64,000 nucleotides of DNA from Hansfordia pulvinata (lineage: Eukaryota; Ascomycota; Sordariomycetes; Xylariales), in the NCBI GenBank assembly GCA_006538405.1, contig BJKQ01000026.1, positions 62,001 to 126,000 of the forward strand, given 5' to 3'. The notes below the pieces were generated by a model. That model worked only from the letters and a program-made list of their open reading frames with translations. It did not search any database and had not been told where the DNA came from. Both the position numbers and the translations under genes were made by a program. Shown piece after piece: positions 10,900 to 24,786 of this stretch. Positions within the stretch are counted from its first letter, which is position 1. Each line of letters starts with the position of its first letter.

Positions 10900-13300
10900 C
10901 TTAACCGTTTTATTTTAATGTTTTTATAAAGTAAATAAACCTTACTCCCCTTTTTAAAGATCGGCCTTAAAGATTTAATTTTATTTATATAAATTTTTTA
11001 TTATTATTATATTTTTATAAGTTTCTTTTATAAGTACGCTTATAATATTAAAAGATGTTTTAATTTAATTATTACCTTTAATACGTTAATAAGCGGTAAT
11101 AATTATTATAATCTTTTTAAATCGAATTTATAATTTACTTTAAATAATAATATTCTTATATCTTTATTAATAAAATTATTATAAATAAACTTTACTTTTA
11201 ATAATAACCTTACTTAATTATTTTATTTATAATTAATATAATATTATAAGTATTATTTAAAAACTTAATTTATTTATTTTATACGGTTATCCGTTTATAA
11301 ATAATAAGTTATAAATATCTTATAATATACTTTAAAATATTATATAAAAGTCTTTATAAACTTAAATATAAAAAGCTTATTTTAATCCGTAATAATTTCT
11401 TTTAAAAGGCTATATTTATTAAACACCTCTTAATTTATTAAAGCTATTATTTATTTAATATTAAATGTTTCTTTAAACGGGATAAATCGTGTAAGTTTTA
11501 TAAGCTACTTTATATAAATTATAATATAATTATAATTAATTCTTATAATTAAGTCTTATAATAAAAGTAACTTAATAATAAAGTTTATAATAAAACACTT
11601 TTATACTTAATCTTTAAGCGTTATAAGCTATAATTCCTTATAAGGTTAATATTAAGTTATTTTAAACTTATTATAAAGGTTATAATTCTATATTATAGTT
11701 TTAACGAGTTATTATATTCTTAAAAAGTCGTAATATCTTATAATTTATTTAATTATTATTTAAATTCTTTAATATCTTAATAACTTATCTTTATAAAGTT
11801 ATTTAATTAAGTCTTATTATAATATTATAAGTATAAATCGTTTATTCTTAAAAAGGATAATTTTATTTTATTAAAATAATATATTAAATCGTTTATTATT
11901 TATAAGAATTTCGGTTATTTTATTGCTTTTTTAAAGTTATTTTAAGAATTCTTTTTTTTTAAATAAAGGTTATTATTTTATTATATAAAAATTAACACGC
12001 TTTTAATATTTAATATTAAGATCGTTTATATATTATTAATAAGTTATTCCCTTATTAATAATCCACTTTTCGGTTAAATACGTTAACTTATCCGTTTTTT
12101 AATCCTTTATAATAAATCACTTTAAAATTAAATTTAAAAAGTATATCGATTTAACGGATTTATTATTAATTTAATGTTTTATTATTTATAAACGATATAA
12201 GATTCTTATAATTAATATATATAATAATAAACGTATTTATACTATTAAGGTATAACCTTTATTTTTTAAATACTTTAATAATAATTATAAGTTCCTTATT
12301 TAAAATATTATAATTAAGTTTTAACCCTTTAAATTTTTTTAAGAAAAATATTATTAAGTATAACTTACCGTTTTCTCCTTATTATATTAATTATCCTTTT
12401 ATCGCGAAATTGTAAGTATTTACTTTTATAATTATAAGTTTTTTAAGGTTAACCATCTTTAAAATTAATTCTTTAATAATTAATTCCTTAATATATTTAA
12501 ATACGTTTTATTATTTTTTTAATTATTAAAAGTCGTACTTTTTCCTTATTAAATCGGTAAGTAAAGTTACGATTTTATTATAATTTTTAATAAATATACG
12601 GTAATAATTAATAAATTTAAGAAATTTACGAACTTTATATAAATTTTAAAGAATTAATTATTTAATTATAATATTAACCTTATCTTTTATATATAACTTC
12701 TTTAAGTTAAATTATATATTTAACGAAGTTTATATATTACTTATAAAAATAAGTCTTTTTAAAATTTACTTAAAGGTTATAATCTTAAAAGGCTTAAAAG
12801 ACTTATTTTATATGGTTACCGTATTCTTTTAAGTTTTTAAAATAAATTAAAATATCGTTTAAATATATTATAATAAAAATATTAAGGTACGGTTAAAGGA
12901 TATTATTAATTATTTTTAAAAGCTTACCGGTGTATTTATAAGTTTAAAAAGTATTATTAAGTATTTAAAGTATTTTAAAATTATACGGAAAGCCGTTTTT
13001 TATTCTTTACTTTCTTTAATACGAATTAAATTATAAGCGTTAAGTAAATCGATAATAATAAATTATTTTACCTTTTTAATTAATCCTTTAAGTTATTTAT
13101 TAATAATAATAAATATCGATTCTTTTTAATAATATCGTTAAGTTATTAATAATTTATATATATACGTGATATCCCGTTTTTTTAAGTATAAATAAGATTA
13201 AATATCTTATAAATAAAGTTAAAAATCGAATTTTCCTTACCTTAAAGTCCTTTATAATTCTTTCTTTAAGTTCTTATTATTAAGTTAAATTTAATGGATA
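10900..13300 (-). pseudogene. pol relic (reverse transcriptase and integrase) of the outer element
   Basis: Two core motifs are still readable on the minus strand. At 12833-12865 the frame reads YLNDILIYFKN, the palm active-site box of Gypsy-type reverse transcriptase, where the first Asp of the catalytic pair is Asn. At 11247-11306 the frame reads YYL*TDNRIK*IN*VFK, matching the conserved C-terminal part of the Gypsy integrase core, with stops where Gln codons (CAA/CAG to TAA/TAG) are expected. The outer limits of the relic are approximate. No functional enzyme can be made from this copy. Confidence 0.75.
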
Positions 13301-15990
13301 AATAAGTTTAAAGGTTAATTACTTTTTATTAATTAATAATATCTTATAATTATATTTAAAGTGTAATAATAATCGATTTAATATATTAAATCCTTTTTAA
13401 AATAATTTATTAAATTATTAATACTTATTAAGTATTACTTATTTTTATATATAATCCTTTACTTCCTTAATTATATTATAAATAATAAAAGCGTTTATAA
13501 ATTTATAAAAGGGCTATTTTAATAACCGCTTCCTCGGTTATTTATAATCTTTTTTTAATATATTTTAATAAAGTTAACTTATTTTTTAATTAATTTTAAG
13601 ATCGTTTATTTTAATTTAAAGTATCCTTAATATAATATTATATTCGTTGATATTATTAATATTTAAGTAAAAGGTTATATAATATTTAATTATTATAATA
13701 TTAAAGGGCGCGGCTTTAAGGTTAATAATTAATTTAATATTATTAAAACCGTTCTTATTAATTATTATAAGTTAATATAAGGCGTCTTTCTTTTATATTA
13801 ATAATTAAAGCTATAAAACGATTTATAATAATATAAGGTTAATTATTATTTTATTATTAAAAAGTGTTTTAATCTTATATCCTTTAATTTAAAGGTTAAT
13901 ATAAATAAAGTTATTATATTATATCGCGTTTATATTAAGGACTTATTATATTTTTAATCTTATTTATTACCTTTTAATAATAATAAGGTCCTTTAATTTT
14001 TTAAGCGTTATAACTTAATAAATAAATAATACACTCTTACGTTAAATCGTTTTATAAGATTTAATATTTACTTTAATCGTCTTTTTAAATCTTAAACTTA
14101 TTATTATAAGTCTTTATAATCTTTATTAATATCCTTTATATATTTATAAACCTTTTTAATCTTATAATCGTGTTTAATACGGAAATCGTTAATATTATAT
14201 TATATAAAATAAGTTAATTTAAAGGCTTTAAATTTATTAATATTAAGAAATAAGTAATCTTTAACTCGTATATACTTTAAAATAAGTTTTAAACTTATTT
14301 ATTTAAAAAAGAACTCGCGCTTAATCTTAACCGTTATATATATTAAGTATAAAAGGTATAAGCAGTTTAATTAATAAACCTTATAATATTAATAATAATT
14401 TAAGTAAAGGATATTAAGATCCTTTTATATTAATTTAATATTATTATTATTAATTATTTATTTAAAGGTAACGTTATCCTTTATTAAATATCTTTATACT
14501 TTAAATTAAAACCGATCGTGTTTTACTTTCACGCTTTTTATCTTATTTAATTATTTATCCTTATCTTTTACGGAAATAATCGTTTTATTATCTTCCTTAA
14601 TTATTTTTTTATACTTAAAGTAATTTTTATATATTAAATATATTATTATATTATATTATACTTTTAAAAGTTCGTTTAACTTATTAAGGCCGTTATTAAG
14701 CTGCTTTTTAAAGTAAGGCATTTTAATAATATTATATTATATCTTTAATATAATAATAATAATAATATTTTTAAATTAAACGTTATCGTGTTATAAATCG
14801 TATTATTATTTATAACGTTAAAGCTAAAATTAAAGATCCTTTTTTAATTTTAATATTTATACATGTTAAAGTTAAAACTATAAAGAAGATTTATTCTTTA
14901 AAATAACTTTATAAATTAAAAAGTTAACGTTAACGTTTTTTTTATCTTTCTTTATATTTTTAATTTAAGGTTAATTTATTATATATTAATCTTTAATAAT
15001 CTTATTAATTTATTTAAGATATATTAAAGCTTATTATCGTATTATATTCTTAATTTTTATCGTAACTTTAAGTTATTATAAGCTTTTAATATATAAAACT
15101 TAATATATTAATTATAATATATTATACGTTTATCCGTAATAACGTAACGGTATCCTTTATGTAAGATTTAAAAAATAATACTATATTATTTTTTATTATA
15201 TTATATAAGATATTAATAATATACTTAATATTTTTAATTATTATAACGTTAACTTAAATATTAATTAATTATAAGGTTATATTAACTTATTATTCTTAAC
15301 ACGGTTTATATAATACTTTATAATATTAAGTAATATAACCCTTTTTATTATAATTATAATAAGTGATATCTTTTTATTATTTTAATTATTTTTATAAGTT
15401 ATTAATATTTATAAGCTTAATATAAATCTTATAAATAATAAATATAAGTTATTAAGTTTATTTAATATTAACTTTATAATTTAAGTACTTTTATATCTTT
15501 TAACCTTATCGTTTATATTTATATTTATAAAATCGATTATCGATTTTAATAATATAAGTAATATATTTATTAAAATCGTTAAGCCGATCTTCCTTATTAA
15601 CCTTACCTTTAATTTCTTCTTTTAATTTATAATAAAAAAAAGTTATAAAAGCGTTATCGTTTTCTTAATTAATTTAAAAGGCGATTTACTTAAATTAAGT
15701 AATATATTAAAATACCGACTTATATTATTTTAACTTTATTAAGTCTTATTTAACCGCGCGGTTATAATCCGGGTTATTAAAGGTTATTAAAAGGCTTTAT
15801 TTAAACTTTTTATAACTCTTAAAAATGCTTTAAGTCTTAACGTTTTATTTATCCTTTTTTTTATTAAGATAATCGTAAAGGGTAAGCTTAAACCATTTAT
15901 AAATATTATTATAAAAAAAGCTTATAATATAAATAACTTTATTAACCTTAATTATAATTTAATATTTATAAAATTAAAGGTAAGCCTTAT

Positions 15991-15995
15991 ATTAA
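15991..15995 (+). repeat. Target site duplication ATTAA, left copy
   Basis: Flanks the inner element. Its partner is 23872-23876. Confidence 0.85.
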
Positions 15996-16512
15996 TGTAA
16001 CGACCTGGATTCTTTTTAAGAAAAATACAGAGTTAATTTAAGGGTTTTATGTTTTAAAAGAACACTTAAAAGGTCGTTTATCGGTAGACATTAAATAATC
16101 AATTAATAATAAGTAATTAAAGTATTAAATAAGTGATAAACTATTGTTAAAAGGTTACTTTTATTTAAGAATAACTTAAATACTTAAATTAATTATTAAG
16201 GTAATAAATAATTAAATATATAAGAAACCTTTTATCTTTATATATCCTTTATTCCCTCCGTGATACCGCGGCGGCTCACGATATTCCCGTACCGGATCAC
16301 CGTGATCCTTTAATAGCTTATCGTGATCTTAAGTGGCTTATTATAATCTTCTTATTTTAATAAGTAATTATATCGTATAACCTTATATTAATAATTTATA
16401 TTTCTTATATATATAATTAAGTTAATATAACTTTATACGATTATTAATTTATAAGTCTTTTACTTATATTAATATAACCCGTTTTACCGGCTTAATAATT
16501 AGGTTCGTAATA
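15996..16512 (-). repeat. 517-bp LTR, 3' LTR of the inner element
   Basis: The least mutated of the three 517-bp copies. It opens tgtaacgacctgg, where the partner reads tgtaacgatttaa, so this stretch shows four clean transitions. It ends ggttcgtaata. Confidence 0.92.
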
Positions 16513-16514
16513 TT

Positions 16515-16530
16515 ATACCCCTCTTTTTAA
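16515..16530 (-). other. Polypurine tract of the inner element
   Basis: On the minus strand AAAAAGAGGGG lies just before the 3' LTR, in the position and style of the tract beside 9873. Confidence 0.6.
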
Positions 16531-17859
16531 GTTATTTATCTTTAATTTATTAATATAAAAAAGTGAGTAAGCCTTAATATAAGCGTGACCTTTATATTTC
16601 TTTATCCTTTTTTTCTTTATTTTATTAACTATATTATCGCGTGTTTAAAAATCGCGATAACGTAATATAAATAAAAAGCGTAAATCCTTAACTGCCTTTA
16701 TTTCGCGTTTCGGAGTCGATATTATACTTTACTTTTATTATTATTTTAATAACTTTTATTATTATATAATATTTTCTTAAAGCGATTATTATAAATAATA
16801 CATTATTATTAATTAATCTTATAATAATATTTAAATAGCTTTTATATTAAACCGTATTCTTAAAGAAAACGACCGTCTTTAATTAAAGGAGTTTAAAGTT
16901 AAGGAATATTTATTAATTATATATTAATAACTTAATAAAGTAATATTAAAGCTTTAACGTTTTTATTAATAACGGGCGTTACTGAAATCTTATAAGAGCG
17001 CTTTAATAGCTTATAAAATTTCCACTTTAAATAAGCTTAAGGTTCTTAAATAAGCGGAGTCTTAAGCCGTTAAGGATGCTTAAACGTTAAGTATTTTAAG
17101 TGTTATTAATTAAAATATAATTAGCCTTAACTTATCCTTTAATCTTAATTTACTTAATTTAAGTGTCTTTAATAAAATTATCTTAATAATTATAAGCAGT
17201 TTAAGTGGTTCTTAAGTTCTTAAGTATTTTCCGATAATAAGTAGCCTTTTTATTATATTAAATACTTTATTATAAATCCTTATTAACGTGAATTTAATAT
17301 CTTTTTAACCTTAAATTCTTAAGCGTTAATATCGGCTTCGATTTCGGTTTTAAGTTATATATTAACCGGTATTAATTTTAATAATAAAACGTGAAATATT
17401 AAATAGATTTTTATAATATTAAGTAATAATAATTTATAATTAATTAATAAAACGATCTTATTAATTTTAAATAATCCGATTTTCTTAAAATTTAACTTAT
17501 TATTAAGTCTTTTAATTTAAATATTTTTATATAATAAATAAACTTTATCTCCCTTTTTAAAGGTCGGCCTTAACGACCGGTGGTTATTATAATATCGTTT
17601 TATATATTATTAAATCGCTATAAACTTTATATAAAGGTGTTCGTAAAAAGTCGTGAGATATTTAACTTAAATAACGGCTTTTAAAGCGTTACCGTTAATT
17701 ATTATTTATTATAATCTTTATAAGTTAAATTTATAATTTATATAAAAAGTGATATCTTTATATCTTTATTATTTAAGTTATTATATACGAATTTTACTTT
17801 AAGTAAAAAGGATACTTAATTATTTTATTTAAAGTTAACGTAACATCGTAAGTATTATT

Positions 17860-19500
17860 TAAGTACTTAATTAAGTCGTTCCGTACGATTATTTATTTAT
17901 AAATAATATATTATTAACGTTTTATATTATACTTTAAATTATTATATAAATAATTTTTAAAAGTAAGCTATAAAAAGCTTATCTCGATTTATAATAAGTT
18001 CTTTTAATAAGCTATATTAATTAAATACGGTTTTATTTATAAGTTAAGCAGTTTATATTACGATTATGGTTTCTTTAAATAATTAAAACTTTATAAACTT
18101 AATAAGTTATTTTATATAAATTATAATACTATTATAAACGATTCTAATTATTAAATTTATAAATAATAATAACTTTATAATAAAGTTTATTAAAACCGAT
18201 TTCTATACTTTATCCTTAAAAAGTATAAGTTAAAGTTCTTTATAAGGCTTATAACGTGCTGCCTTAAATTAAATACATATATCGTATTCTTTAATTATTA
18301 TCTTAATTAATTTTTTAAGGTTTAAAAAGTCGTAATCACGTCGTACTTATTATATAATTCTTTAAATCCCTTAATAATTATAAAATAAATCTTTATAAAT
18401 TATTATAACGAGTTATTATTATAACGGTATAAGTATAAATCGTTTATCGTAAAAGAGTATAACTTTATTAAGTTATTTAAAAAGGTTAAACCGGTTATTA
18501 TTTAATAATGCTTTTAAGCGTTATGTTTCTTATTATAATTTATAATTAAATTATTCTTCTTTAACTTAAGTAAATTAAATTTATTATATTAAAATTAAGT
18601 TCTTATCTTTATCTTATCGTAAAATAAATTATAATTCAGCTATTAAGTTTACTATAAAGTGGTTAAATCGTTTATTAAAAGCGTCGGCTTTAACATTCTT
18701 TTTACCTTTATAATATTCGATTTTAAAGTTAAATTTAAAAAAGATCTTTATTTATTAAATTTAACGTTTATTAAGGACTTTATTTTCCGTGAAAATTATA
18801 AGGTTTTTATAATCGGTTCGGACGATTATAAGTGTAAAGGTGTTATTTAAGTAATGTCTTTATTCCTTAAATACTTTAATAATAATTATAAGCTCTTTAT
18901 TATATATTATATAATTAAGCTTAAGTTTATTAAACTTTTTAAAAAAAAAGCTATTAAGTATAGCTTACCGGATTTATCTTATTATTTAAGTTATCTTTTT
19001 ATAACGAAGTTATTAATGTTAATTTCGACTTTTATAAGTTTATTAAAATCTATTATTATTATAATTAATTCTTATATAATAACGTTCTTAATCGCGTTAA
19101 ATATTATTTAAAGTTTATCGTTTTATTTAAAAGAGCGATCCTTTTTTATTATATCGGTAAACGGTATAACGTGCTTATTATACCCTTTAATAAAGGCACG
19201 GTAATAATTTATAAGTTTAATAAACGATCGGATATCCGAAAGATTATTAAGAATAAGTTAATCCTTAATTACTTAAATCTTAAATTATTATATTAAGACT
19301 TTCCTTAATTAAATAATATATTTAATAAAATTAACTTTTATTTAATAAAATTAACTTTTCTTTAAGTTAACTTAAAAGTTAACGTTTTAAAAGGCTTAAA
19401 GGACTTATATTATATGGCTTATATAATTTATTTTATTTTTTAAATAAATTAAAATATTATTAAAATGCATTACGATAAAGATATTAAGGTAAGGTTTAAA
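17860..19500 (-). pseudogene. pol relic of the inner element
   Basis: At 19432-19467 the minus strand reads HFNNILIYLKNK, the reverse transcriptase active-site box with both catalytic Asp residues changed to Asn by G-to-A transitions. A less clear integrase-like stretch lies near 17880-17940, in the place expected from the outer element. Stops are frequent throughout and the limits are approximate. Confidence 0.65.
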
Positions 19501-22500
19501 AGTGTTATTAATTATATTTTAAAAATTAACCGGAGTATTCGTAAGTTTAAAAGGTATTATTAAGTACTTAAAATGTCCTTTAAGTGTTTAAAACGTTATC
19601 TTTTATTTATTTCTTTTAAGATTTTAATAAAATAATAAGCGTTTAATAAATTTATCGCGGTAAAGATCTTAACTTTATATAATTAATCTTTAAGCACTTT
19701 AATTAAAAGTAAAGGATATCGGTTTTTAATTATAATATCGTTAAGTTATTAAAAGTTAACGTATATCCTTTAAGATCTGTCCTTTTTAAGTATAAATAAA
19801 ATAAGGTAATTAATTAAAAACATAAATAATTTAATATATCCCTTTTTTAAATCTTATTATAGCTTCTTTTTAAGCTTAACACGTTATATTAAGTTTAATA
19901 AGTAAACGGACTTAAACGTTAATTAAGTTCCGTTTTTAAAAGGTATCGTATAATCGTAATTTAAGTATAACGGTAAGCCGTTTATTATATTAAACTTATT
20001 TTAAAATAATATCGTGAATTACCGATACTCTTTAAGTATTATTTATTTTAATAAGTAATCCTTTTTTATTATCTTAACGATAACGCGTCTTATAAATATA
20101 AACTTAAATCCGTTTAATAATAAAGGCGTCGTTTTTAATTAAGTATTATAATCTTTTCTTAATATTTCTTATTAAAAACGTTTAATACTTTAATTAACTT
20201 TAAGATTTACCGATTATAATTAAGGTATCCTTAAAATTATCTTATTTAAGATATTAATAATATTTAATTAAAGGTTTATAAATCGTTCTTAAATAATAAT
20301 TAAAAAGGGCGTAATCTCGTGTTCGATTTACCTTTAAGCTTTCTTTAAATAACTCTTATTTATTATTATAAGTCGGTACGGGGCGTTTTTCTTATTTTAT
20401 AATAATTTAAATTTATTAATGATTTATAATAATATTAAATTTTAAGTCGATCCGTTATCGATTAATGCTTAAATTCTCTTTAATTTATAATATACCGTTA
20501 TATTAAGCTATACGGCTTTATTTTTATTAAAGGCTTATTTTATTATATAAGTTCTTTTTATTTATTACCTTAAATTAATAATAAAGTGTTTTAATTTTTT
20601 AAATATTATTATATTATTACTTATATTAAGCCGTATTATTAAGAGTTATTTATAAAAGCCTCGCTTTATCGTGATTTAATATTTAAAGGTAAAGCACGTT
20701 ATTTATTATCTTATAATAATAGCTTAATTAATAAGTTATTAACGTGTTCCGATATTCGGCTTTTAAGTATTAACTTTTTAATTAAGTATCGTACTTATTT
20801 TACGAGTTTAATATATATTACGTACACGGTTCCTTTTAATAAGCTATAATATTATCTTAATTTCTTATAAAACATAAAGAGTGTTTTTTAATAAAATATA
20901 AAAGGTTTTATTAATATAAAATAATTAAAATATTAATAATATTATGATTTTTATATTAATTTAAGCGTTTTAACTTTTATAAAAAAGTAACGATACTTAA
21001 CTTTATCAGTTAAGTGTTATTAATAAGTAATATAAATATAATTATATTATACGATCTCGCCGTGTTAAGCACCGTAAAGAATTAAGTTATATATATCTTT
21101 ATACACTTCTTTTAAGTCTTTTTTATTTAAGATTATTATTAATTCCTTCGTATCGTTAAAGGTCTTACCGTGGCGGAAGAAATCTTCCTTTTCTTCTTTA
21201 TTAAATAAATATTTATATAAGCTCTTTACTTAATGGATTTTTACTTGGTTATTTTAATTAATTAAACTTTTAAAGAGGTATTCATTAAATTTTAAGATTA
21301 ATGTTTATTTATTAAGCCCTTTTAAAGTTTATATATATATTAATTAATCCGTTACTTTAATTACTTTATCGTTTAAAGTAAAGTTTCTTATTATAAAGGT
21401 ACGATAATCCTTATAATCGTTAATTTATTATTTTAAATTTTATCGTTTTATTTTATCCTTTATAAAATATAATTTATAATATAATTCTTACTTGTTTTTA
21501 AAGATAGCTTTTTTAATAAGCGAGTTAAAAGGGTCCTTTTTAATAAATAATATAATTTTAATACGTTTTCACGCCTTATTATCCTTAACTTTAAGTATAT
21601 TATCGATAATATCGTTTAAGTTATTATTATATCGTTTATTAAGTAAAGCGTATAATTAAGGGTTATTTATAAATTTATTAAAGAATTAAACTTTTCACTT
21701 TAAATAAACGGCTTATTCTTTTATCGTGACTCGTCAATATTTATATTTAAGGATTTAAAATATAACGTCGTGTTATATAATAATATCGGGCTTCCTTTAA
21801 TTAATAATTCTCACGATTACTTAAAGGATTTATTTTAAAGAGTTATATTATATAAAGCCTTATTTATATGCTTTTTATTTTAATATATCTTTTAAGTTTT
21901 ATAAAAGCATTATAATATTAAATATATTATAACCGACGTATTATTATAAGGTTAAGTATATATAATTAACTTAAAAAGCATTATAAGTCCCTTTTTAAAA
22001 GGTCTCGGTTTATTAATTTACACGTTATTTTTAATACTTTATTACTTTATTAAACCCTCTTTATAAAATATTAAAGGTAACGTTAAATTTAAGGTTAAGG
22101 TTTAAATTATCGTATACCTTATAAGTTATATAAACCTGTTCCTTAAATATAAGGGTTTATTTATTTTAATTTATTATAACTTCCTTAATAACCTTAATAT
22201 ATTTATTAACTTATTTAAATCGTTTAAGCGTTTTATAATCGCGCGCGATATACCTTAATTTATCGTAATTATAACACTTAAATATTTTCTTATATTTATT
22301 ATTAAAAGCGCGGTTAATATTTATAAGTCTTAAATATTACTTATAAAAAGTAAAGTAAGGCTTCGTTCCTTTTTATTATCGTCGCCTTATATTTTATAAT
22401 ATATATTAATTATTCCCTTTTTTCTTATAACGTCGCTTATAAAGTTAAGAATTAATACGAATAACGGCCTTAATATACTTTATAAAGTTATTTAATAAAT

Positions 22501-23354
22501 CTTATTTAATTAATTCGTTTTTAACTTCCTTTTTTAATCTTTAATAAAACGTAAGAATCTTACTTTTCTTAATTAAATTAAGTTATATAAGGATACGTTT
22601 AAAGTTTACGGCGTAAAGGGATATTAAGGTCTTTTATTAAAGGTTAATAAGTTCTTTTTTAGCTTATCGTTTCTTATTTAAGTTTTAAAATAAGCCTTTA
22701 AATTATTATTTAAATCTTATATAAGATATAAAGATCTTTTTAATCTCGGTTAATTATTATTTTTAAGGTTTATCGATTACCTTAATAAGGTATAGCTTAA
22801 ATTAAGTTAAAGCCTTTTTATAAAGAAACGATTTAATATAAATAACTTAATCTCTTTTATTATTAAAGTGTCCGTATAATTAATAAAACGCCTTTATTTA
22901 AGTTAAAAACCCTTAAAATTACTTAAAGGTGCCGTTAAAGGTTTTAAAAGGGTTAATCTTAAGGTTAACGTTAATTAAAGGAGCTTTAATAATACTTTTA
23001 ACGCTTTATATAACTTTAATAAGTTAAGCTTATTAAAGTTTATTAATTATATTAATATACTTAATATAAGCTTATTATAATTATTCGTTAACGTTCTTAT
23101 AAGCTTAATATAAGGCTTATAATTATTCTTATAAAGTATAAAGCTTATTAAGTAATTGCTTATACTCGCCCTTAATAAGATCGTACTCCTTTTTATTATT
23201 ATTAACCCCTTTTATTTCCTTAATTAAGTTCCTTAAAGGCGTTTACGTTACCGGCTATTTAAAGGATCCAGGTTAAGATGATATCGTGTTAATCGGATAT
23301 TACTTAAAGGTATTAATAAACAGTTATTAAATACTTAAATAAAAGTGATTAAAA

Positions 23355-23871
23355 TGTAACGATTTAAATTCTTTTTAAGAAAAATATAAAGTTAATTTAA
23401 GGGTTTTATATTTTAAAAAAACACTTAAAAGGTCGTTTATTAATAAACATTAAATAATCGATTAATAATAAGTAATTAAAGTATTAAATAAATGATAAAT
23501 TATTATTAAAAGGTTACTCTTATTTAAAAATAACTTAAATATTTAAATTAATTATTAAAGTAATAAATAATTAAATATATAAAAAACCTTTTATCTTTAT
23601 ATATTCTTTATTCCTTTTATAATACCGCGGCGGCTCACGATATTCCTGTATTGGATTATTATAATCCTTTAATAACTTATCGTGATCTTAAGTGGCTTAT
23701 TATAATCTTCTTATTTTAATAAGTGATTATATCGCGTGATCTTATATTAATAGTTTATATTTCTTACGTATATAATTAAGTTAATATAGCCTTATACGAT
23801 TATTAATTTATAGGTCTTTTACTTATATTAATATAGCCCGTCTTACTGGTTTAATAATCGGGTTCGTAATA
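23355..23871 (-). repeat. 517-bp LTR, 5' LTR of the inner element
   Basis: It opens tgtaacgattt and ends ggttcgtaata, followed by the target duplication ATTAA. The bases inside it (aaagtgattaaaa) are nearly the same as those inside the left element's LTR and the outer element's 5' LTR, so the three share a primer-binding region. Confidence 0.92.
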
Positions 23872-23876
23872 ATTAA
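23872..23876 (+). repeat. Target site duplication ATTAA, right copy
   Basis: Identical to 15991-15995. Confidence 0.85.
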
Positions 23877-24246
23877 GTAATAAACCCTTATATAATACCG
23901 TGTCGTTTATCGTATAATATTAATAATATTAATTTATAAGCTAATAAGACCTTTTTCTTTTATTTTAATATAAAGTTATTATCCTTAAGCTTTTTAATCT
24001 GCTTCTTTAAACGTTAAAGGGCCGTGATAACTTTAACCTGCTTATTATCCTTATTTTTTTTTTAATTAAGTTAAGGAGTTATATAAAGCGTTAAGTTAAG
24101 TTATTATTTTAAAAATAATATTACCGGAGTGTTAAGCACTTATAAAACTGCTTATTAAAGTGTTAAAGGTTATTATTAATTTAAATAAAATATTATTTAA
24201 ACTTATTATTATTCGTTATTAAAAGTTTAAATAAAAATAATTAAAA

Positions 24247-24781
24247 TATAATAATTTAAATTTTATTAAAGTAAAATATAATAATAATTCGTGTTAAATT
24301 TATATTATAAAGGCTTTTAAAAAGTTAATAACGGTTTATTTATACGGAAGCGAATATATAAGGTTAATATATAATAATATCCTTATATATTATCGTTATA
24401 TTAACGTATCGTTAAAGGTAAAACCTATATTTAAAAAGAACTTAAATACTTAAATTAATTATTAAAGTAATAAATAATTAAATATATAAGAAACCGTTTA
24501 TCCTTATATATCTTTTATCCCCTTATTAATACTTAAATATAAGGTCTTAACTTATATTCTTAAATATACTTAATATATCCTTATTATTTATATTCTTTAA
24601 ATACATTTAATATATTTATAAGTAATATATTTATATTAAGTCACGTAACCACGTCTTATACATTTATAATTCCTTATATATATGATTGGTTTAACGTTAT
24701 CTTATACGATTATTAGTTTATAAGCCTGCCGCTTATATTAATATGGCCCGCCTTACCGACTTAATAATCGGGTTCGTAACA
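24247..24781 (-). repeat. 535-bp LTR, 5' LTR of the outer element
   Basis: Partner of 9339-9873. It ends ggttcgtaaca, keeping the original CA terminus. Confidence 0.88.
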
Positions 24782-24786
24782 CTTAT
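24782..24786 (+). repeat. Target site duplication CTTAT, right copy
   Basis: Identical to 9334-9338. Confidence 0.85.

Larger units (their letters stand above)
15996..23871 (-). mobile_element. Inner (nested) Gypsy-type LTR retrotransposon, RIP-degraded
   Basis: A complete 7876-bp minus-strand element inside the outer one, with 517-bp LTRs at both ends and ATTAA target duplications. The LTRs are equal in length, so RIP transitions rather than indels separate them. Its internal DNA is related to that of the outer element: compare the stretches near 10560 and 17165. Its 5' region also matches window positions 1-1153, so this family has at least two copies here. The reverse transcriptase box at 19432-19467 is on the minus strand. 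Short plus-strand frames at 18659-19111 are antisense shadows. Confidence 0.9.
9339..24781 (-). mobile_element. Outer Gypsy-type LTR retrotransposon, RIP-degraded, interrupted by a second element
   Basis: A complete minus-strand element with two 535-bp LTRs (9339-9873 and 24247-24781) and matching target duplications CTTAT. Without the nested element it would be about 7.56 kb. Read on the minus strand the order is 5' LTR, a short leader (23877-24246), the insertion, the remaining gag-pol region, a reverse transcriptase motif near 12850, an integrase motif near 11280, a polypurine tract and the 3' LTR. Integrase after reverse transcriptase is the Gypsy order. Every coding frame is broken by many stops. 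The abundance of TA-rich words and transition-only LTR differences show that RIP, not deletion, inactivated it. Confidence 0.88.

Noticed and set aside
18659..19111. Two plus-strand frames of 63 and 85 residues, Ile/Leu/Lys/Phe-rich, possible membrane proteins
   Set aside because: They lie antisense within the pol region of the inner retroelement. Their composition simply reflects AT-rich RIP-mutated DNA, and the real coding sense is the minus strand.
9874..23354. The left part (9874-16512) and the right part as two separate elements sharing an LTR
   Set aside because: The 535-bp LTR pair with CTTAT duplications and the 517-bp LTR pair with ATTAA duplications fit nesting exactly. A shared-LTR tandem does not explain both sets.
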